DNA from: an uncultured Pelagibacteraceae bacterium
Lineage (GTDB): Bacteria; Pseudomonadota; Alphaproteobacteria; Pelagibacterales; Pelagibacteraceae
Assembly (NCBI GenBank): GCA_902566775.1
Contig: CACFKF010000002.1
Location: 34,993-98,992 of the forward strand
Direction: 5' to 3'
DNA length: 64,000 nt
The number at the start of each line of letters is the position of its first letter. Position 1 is the stretch's first letter. The position numbers were made by a program, and so were the translations under genes. Shown in pieces: positions 63,512 to 64,000 of the stretch. The notes below the pieces were generated by a model. That model made no database searches. It was given only the letters and a program-made list of their open reading frames with translations, and was not told the DNA's origin.

Positions 63512-64000
63512 TTTTTTTTGTGAATTACTTCAGACTTTAATACATTTGTTTTAATTTTATTAACTTCAAACAATTCTCTATTTTTACCAACCAAAGTTTT
63601 TCCTGATGGGAGTTTTAATGTCTGAGAATTTATTTTTTTTCCATTTTCAATAACTTCATAATGAAGATGGGGACCAGTAGACATTCCAGTGGAACCTACA
63701 TAACCAATAATTCTTCCTTGTTTAACTCTTACTCCTTCTTTAATTCCCGAAGCGAATTTTGATAGATGAGCATAAACTGTTGAGTAAGTTGAGTTGTGTT
63801 TAATCTTAATACAATTTCCTCCACCCCCGCACCATCTTGCTCTAATAATTTTACCATCACCTGAAGCCATTATAGGTGTTCCTTCTGGTGCAGCAAAGTC
63901 AGTTCCTCTGTGCATTTTATTATAACCAAGTATTGGATGTTTTCTCATTCCAAAACTTGAAGATAGTCTGGCGCCATTTATGGGAGTTTTCATTAATGCT
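63508..64000 (-). CDS. M23 family metallopeptidase, N-terminus beyond window edge
   Basis: C-terminal catalytic part of a LytM/M23 zinc endopeptidase acting on peptidoglycan cross-bridges. RLSSSFGMRKHPILGYNKMHRGTDFAAPEGTPI carries the first metal His and Asp; STGMSTGPHLHYEV carries the HxH. The track starts at an internal ATG (63993), but the frame remains open to base 64000 and the family normally has a long N-terminal region, so the gene is cut by the edge. Whether it is an active enzyme or an EnvC-like activator cannot be told fully, though the ligands are present. Confidence 0.88.
   Translation of the reverse strand, partial: ALMKTPINGARLSSSFGMRKHPILGYNKMHRGTDFAAPEGTPIMASGDGKIIRARWCGGGGNCIKIKHNSTYSTVYAHLSKFASGIKEGVRVKQGRIIGYVGSTGMSTGPHLHYEVIENGKKINSQTLKLPSGKTLVGKNRELFEVNKIKTNVLKSEVIHKKN

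Noticed and set aside
1-64000. CRISPR arrays, tRNAs, rRNAs, IS elements, prophage or defence genes
   Set aside because: No direct-repeat arrays, cloverleaf-like gaps, transposases or integrases were seen; intergenic gaps are too short for most of these.

Overview
The window is a dense, very AT-rich stretch of bacterial chromosome with almost no intergenic space. About 70 protein genes fit in 64 kb, many overlapping by a few bases. Gene content and order are alphaproteobacterial: gcrA, chvI/chvG, regA, class I lysK, DUF1178 and DUF4167 proteins, NDUFA9-like protein, cycM, and the run ahcY-tsaE-amgK-murU-trxA-folC-accD-trpA-trpB-trpF. Low GC, lysine/isoleucine/asparagine-rich proteins, tiny spacers, a tandem glycine riboswitch on malate synthase and a SAM-II riboswitch on metX together point to a SAR11 (Pelagibacterales) genome. 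No rRNA, tRNA, IS element, prophage, CRISPR array or defence island was seen. No gene-free stretch exceeds about 260 bases, and the longest is filled by a riboswitch.

Layout. 1-2.6 kb (minus): proB (cut by the left edge), obgE, rpmA, rplU. 2.6-5.2 kb (minus): gloB, metW, metX, with a SAM-II riboswitch ahead of metX. 5.3-7.2 kb (plus): hisC, tyrA. 7.2-10.8 kb (minus): NlpC/P60 hydrolase, AmpG-like permease, trkH. 10.9-14.3 kb (plus): lysK, pyrD, rpmB, VUT-family transporter. 14.3-17.4 kb (minus): polyamine cluster (ornithine decarboxylase, deoxyhypusine-synthase-like enzyme, agmatinase-like ureohydrolase). 17.6-28.1 kb (mostly plus): regA, (minus) yadG-like ATPase, polA, chvI, chvG, ahcY, tsaE, amgK, murU, trxA. 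28.1-40.6 kb (minus): 14 tightly packed genes, in transcription order rnd, kdsD, lptC, lptB, aroA, cmk, rpsA, ihfB, pyrF, trpF, trpB, trpA, accD, folC. 40.6-50.2 kb (mostly plus): NDUFA9-like, (minus) gcrA, yadH-like permease, argD, argF, (minus) cycM, kdsB, pheA, SRP RNA, dnaX, ybaB, recR. 50.2-52.5 kb (minus): glcB with its tandem glycine riboswitch. 52.6-64 kb: accA, (minus) secA, argJ, DUF1178, (minus) ubiG, lysC, ispG, prfA, prmC, DUF4167, (minus) M23 peptidase cut by the right edge.

The window serves amino-acid synthesis (Met, His/Tyr/Phe, Trp, Arg, Lys, Pro), pyrimidine and folate synthesis, fatty-acid initiation, Kdo/LPS supply, translation and replication, with RNA-level control of methionine and glyoxylate metabolism. 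I see no obvious new multi-gene system. The observations most worth follow-up are: active-site departures in the consecutive TrpF, TrpB and TrpA enzymes; a CMP kinase whose P-loop lysine is alanine; an AccA with a C-terminal membrane anchor; a glcB start codon buried in an 11-bp perfect inverted repeat next to the glycine aptamers; the three-gene polyamine cluster with a ureohydrolase of unclear substrate; and gaps in conserved neighbourhoods where lptA, addB/addA and PTS genes would be expected. All calls come from reading the sequence; no database search was run.
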